Shown one piece after another: positions 5,671-6,711 of a stretch of 6,711 nt of DNA. Both the position numbers and the translations under genes were made by a program. Origin of the DNA: Deltaproteobacteria bacterium (GTDB lineage: Bacteria > Desulfobacterota > Desulfobacteria > Desulfobacterales > SURF-7). Position 1 is the stretch's first letter. Each line of letters opens with the position of its first letter. The stretch spans positions 1 through 6,711 of the forward strand of contig JAFDJC010000231.1 of assembly GCA_019307665.1 (NCBI GenBank). The letters are read 5' to 3'. The notes beneath the pieces were generated by a model, which saw only the letters and a list, made by a program, of their open reading frames with translations, did not search any database and had not been told where the DNA came from.

Positions 5671-5866
5671 ACTTTTATTTCCTCCTTTTCCGAAGTCCTA
5701 TAACATGAGTCTGGTATTGTTCAGTTTTGCATTGGCCTGAAAAGTTGCGAATAGGTTAATAATCCTTGAAAAGGCTCGAAACATCAAAACGCTAAAAATT
5801 TGTTATCACATGAAGGCTTTGATAAAGATGTTTCTGGTACCTGAAACATTAAACACGCATTATAAA
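5671..5866. other. intergenic region upstream of yjbQ
   Basis: This spacer is AT-rich. An interrupted palindrome at 5829-5848 (TGTTTC and GAAACA around T-GGTACC-T) lies just behind the stop of the cysteine-cluster gene; without a T-run it is a weak terminator candidate or a protein site. No clear promoter with both boxes was found, although yjbQ needs one here if not read through. Confidence 0.4.
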
Positions 5867-6415
5867 TCAATTTGCTGGGTATCCTTTACATCCATTCTCT
5901 AACGCGTGTCTTTTTGATTTAGGAAAATTCCGACAATGCTCCGGTTTTGTATCATGAATCCTACAGGCGTGTTTTTCCTTTTTTGGAAGCTTTCTCAACC
6001 ATGGGCACCGGCTCACAGACTTACCGGTCTTAGGGCTGATCCAAATATCATTTAAGCCTACGAACGTATCAACCCATTCCAAAATATCAGTCCGATTTTC
6101 GTTCTCCCAGCGTTTTACGTCAGAATCCGGAACAGATGTCTGGTAGGCATCTGATAGGTTGAGACAGCAATTGCCGCATTGGACGCACTCGAATTCTTCC
6201 ATTTCAGTTTCAACTATAAGTCCTGATACACCTGTTTCCGGATGATTTGCAACGTTTGCCTTCACCCATTGAATATCGGAATAAACAGCAGCGATTATTT
6301 CCAACGGTTTTAAACTTAACAGATCTAAAAATAGTTCCACAAGGTCAACGCCATAATAGAATTTTTCGCTACCATGAGATTTTATCCACAATCCATTTCG
6401 TCTGTCGAAATCCAA
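5867..6415 (-). CDS. YkgJ family cysteine-cluster protein, main part of a frameshifted gene
   Basis: The 182-residue frame carries eight cysteines in the YkgJ/UPF0153 (PF03692) pattern: FECVQCGNCC (75-84, cysteines 77, 80, 83, 84), CPWL (137-140), C151 of ACRIHD, C161 of HCRNFP and C176. The family is predicted to hold zinc or an iron-sulfur cluster; its role is unknown. Residues 1-75 (KFYYGVDLVELFLDLLSLKPLEIIAAVYSD) read like an internal protein segment. The only upstream start is TTG 6415, with no good ribosome binding site, and it lies in an 8-bp tandem duplication. Removing one repeat unit joins this frame to the overlapping upstream frame (6591-6382) to give about 238 residues. It is therefore probably the larger piece of one broken gene, although translation from TTG 6415 or ATG 6202 remains possible. 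Confidence 0.8.
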   Translation of the reverse strand: MDFDRRNGLWIKSHGSEKFYYGVDLVELFLDLLSLKPLEIIAAVYSDIQWVKANVANHPETGVSGLIVETEMEEFECVQCGNCCLNLSDAYQTSVPDSDVKRWENENRTDILEWVDTFVGLNDIWISPKTGKSVSRCPWLRKLPKKEKHACRIHDTKPEHCRNFPKSKRHALENGCKGYPAN

Positions 6416-6591
6416 AAATCCAATGGATGGACCTTTATTGCATCTTTTCGTATCTCAAATCCTCCAATCCGATCGAAAAGCGGCATAATTTCATTCCGGA
6501 TCTTCAATTCAGGTTGCATCACCAGGGTATTTTTTATCTCGTCTATGGCCTCAGGAATCAGAAGGAATTTTAGATGTTTTTTTTTATGCAT
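6382..6591 (-). pseudogene. N-terminal fragment of the split cysteine-cluster gene
   Basis: This 69-codon frame begins at ATG 6591 and reads sensible protein to about residue 59 (PEAIDEIKNTLVMQPELKIR, then EIMPLFDRIGGFEIRKDAIKVHPLDF). After the tandem duplication it gives ten unlike residues and stops at TGA... that is, TAA ending at 6382. It overlaps the cysteine-cluster frame by 34 bp. With one 8-bp unit removed, HPLDF runs directly into DRRNGLWIKSHGSEKF of the next frame, which supports a single ancestral gene. The start has a weak ribosome binding site, and a run of nine A follows at codons 3-5. Alone it lacks all the cysteines. If expressed it would be a short basic peptide without the metal-binding domain. 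Confidence 0.65.
6408..6423. repeat. perfect 8-bp tandem duplication in the cysteine-cluster gene
   Basis: AAATCCAA occurs twice back to back (6408-6415 and 6416-6423; TTGGATTT on the coding strand). Eight bases added to a coding frame shift it by one, which matches exactly the displacement between the two overlapping frames. It could be a slipped-strand mutation, either fixed or reversible. Confidence 0.85.
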
Positions 6592-6660
6592 AGCATTGGC
6601 TTAAGGTGTAAATAATAATTACCTGGCCGGTATATTACCAGAAATGGTGAAAAGATTGAA

Positions 6661-6711
6661 GTGCGTGTAAAAATAATTCGATGGTTTGTTTTTCTGGCTT
6701 TGGTTTTGGTG
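6661..6711 (+). CDS. start of a protein with a hydrophobic N-terminus (partial)
   Basis: From GTG at 6661 an open frame runs to the window edge, giving (M)RVKIIRWFVFLALVLV: two basic residues then a hydrophobic stretch, as in a signal peptide or membrane anchor. The upstream GGTGAAAAG is only a weak ribosome binding site. Only 17 codons are visible, so family cannot be assigned. It would be divergently transcribed from the cysteine-cluster gene, sharing the short 6592-6660 spacer. Chance reading is possible. Confidence 0.42.
   Translation, partial: MRVKIIRWFVFLALVLV

Overview
The window is a moderate-GC bacterial segment with roughly nine genes. It most resembles an anaerobic Desulfobacterota (sulfate-reducer-like) chromosome. 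That placement is an inference from the gene content: a two-domain flavodoxin-fold iron-sulfur/flavin-type oxidoreductase, an archaeal-style TrmO, an MTH1187-type thiamine-binding protein, UPF0047/YjbQ and a YkgJ-type cysteine-cluster protein. No single marker proves it. I see no CRISPR array, tRNA, rRNA, phage gene or transposase.

Layout. Positions 1-574 are gene-poor upstream DNA ending in a good sigma70-like promoter (432-460). Next, on the + strand, is a 458-residue protein with two flavodoxin-like domains (575-1951). It converges with a minus-strand set of genes that continues to the right edge. Listed in transcription order (right to left), these are a YkgJ-like cysteine-cluster gene split by a frameshift (6591-5867), yjbQ (5670-5239), a 690-bp gene-less stretch rich in inverted repeats (5238-4549), a small unknown protein (4548-4273), an MTH1187-family thiamine-binding protein (4261-3974), a class I SAM methyltransferase (3953-3261), trmO (3215-2664) and a Nudix hydrolase (2461-1997). 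At the extreme right a + strand gene with a hydrophobic N-terminus appears to begin (6661 onward) and runs out of the window.

How the genes fit together. The run 4548-2664 is compact (11-45 bp gaps; the first stop codon lies inside the next ribosome binding site), so it is probably one operon. It carries a thiamine-binding protein and two SAM-dependent methyltransferases. Just upstream, on the same strand, is yjbQ, whose family can stand in for thiamin-phosphate synthase. Two thiamine-related genes so close together suggest, but do not prove, a local thiamine theme.

Most notable observations: (1) a perfect 8-bp tandem duplication (6408-6423) that exactly accounts for the split of the cysteine-cluster gene; (2) a 690-bp intergenic region holding a pair of REP-like palindromes, a long imperfect hairpin, a 12-bp perfect palindrome, and, just ahead of the operon, a 19-bp palindrome next to a 10-bp-period direct repeat; (3) a TTG start for the thiamine-binding protein that is fixed by its ribosome binding site. 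I do not see a clearly new multi-gene system; the genes themselves belong mostly to known families.
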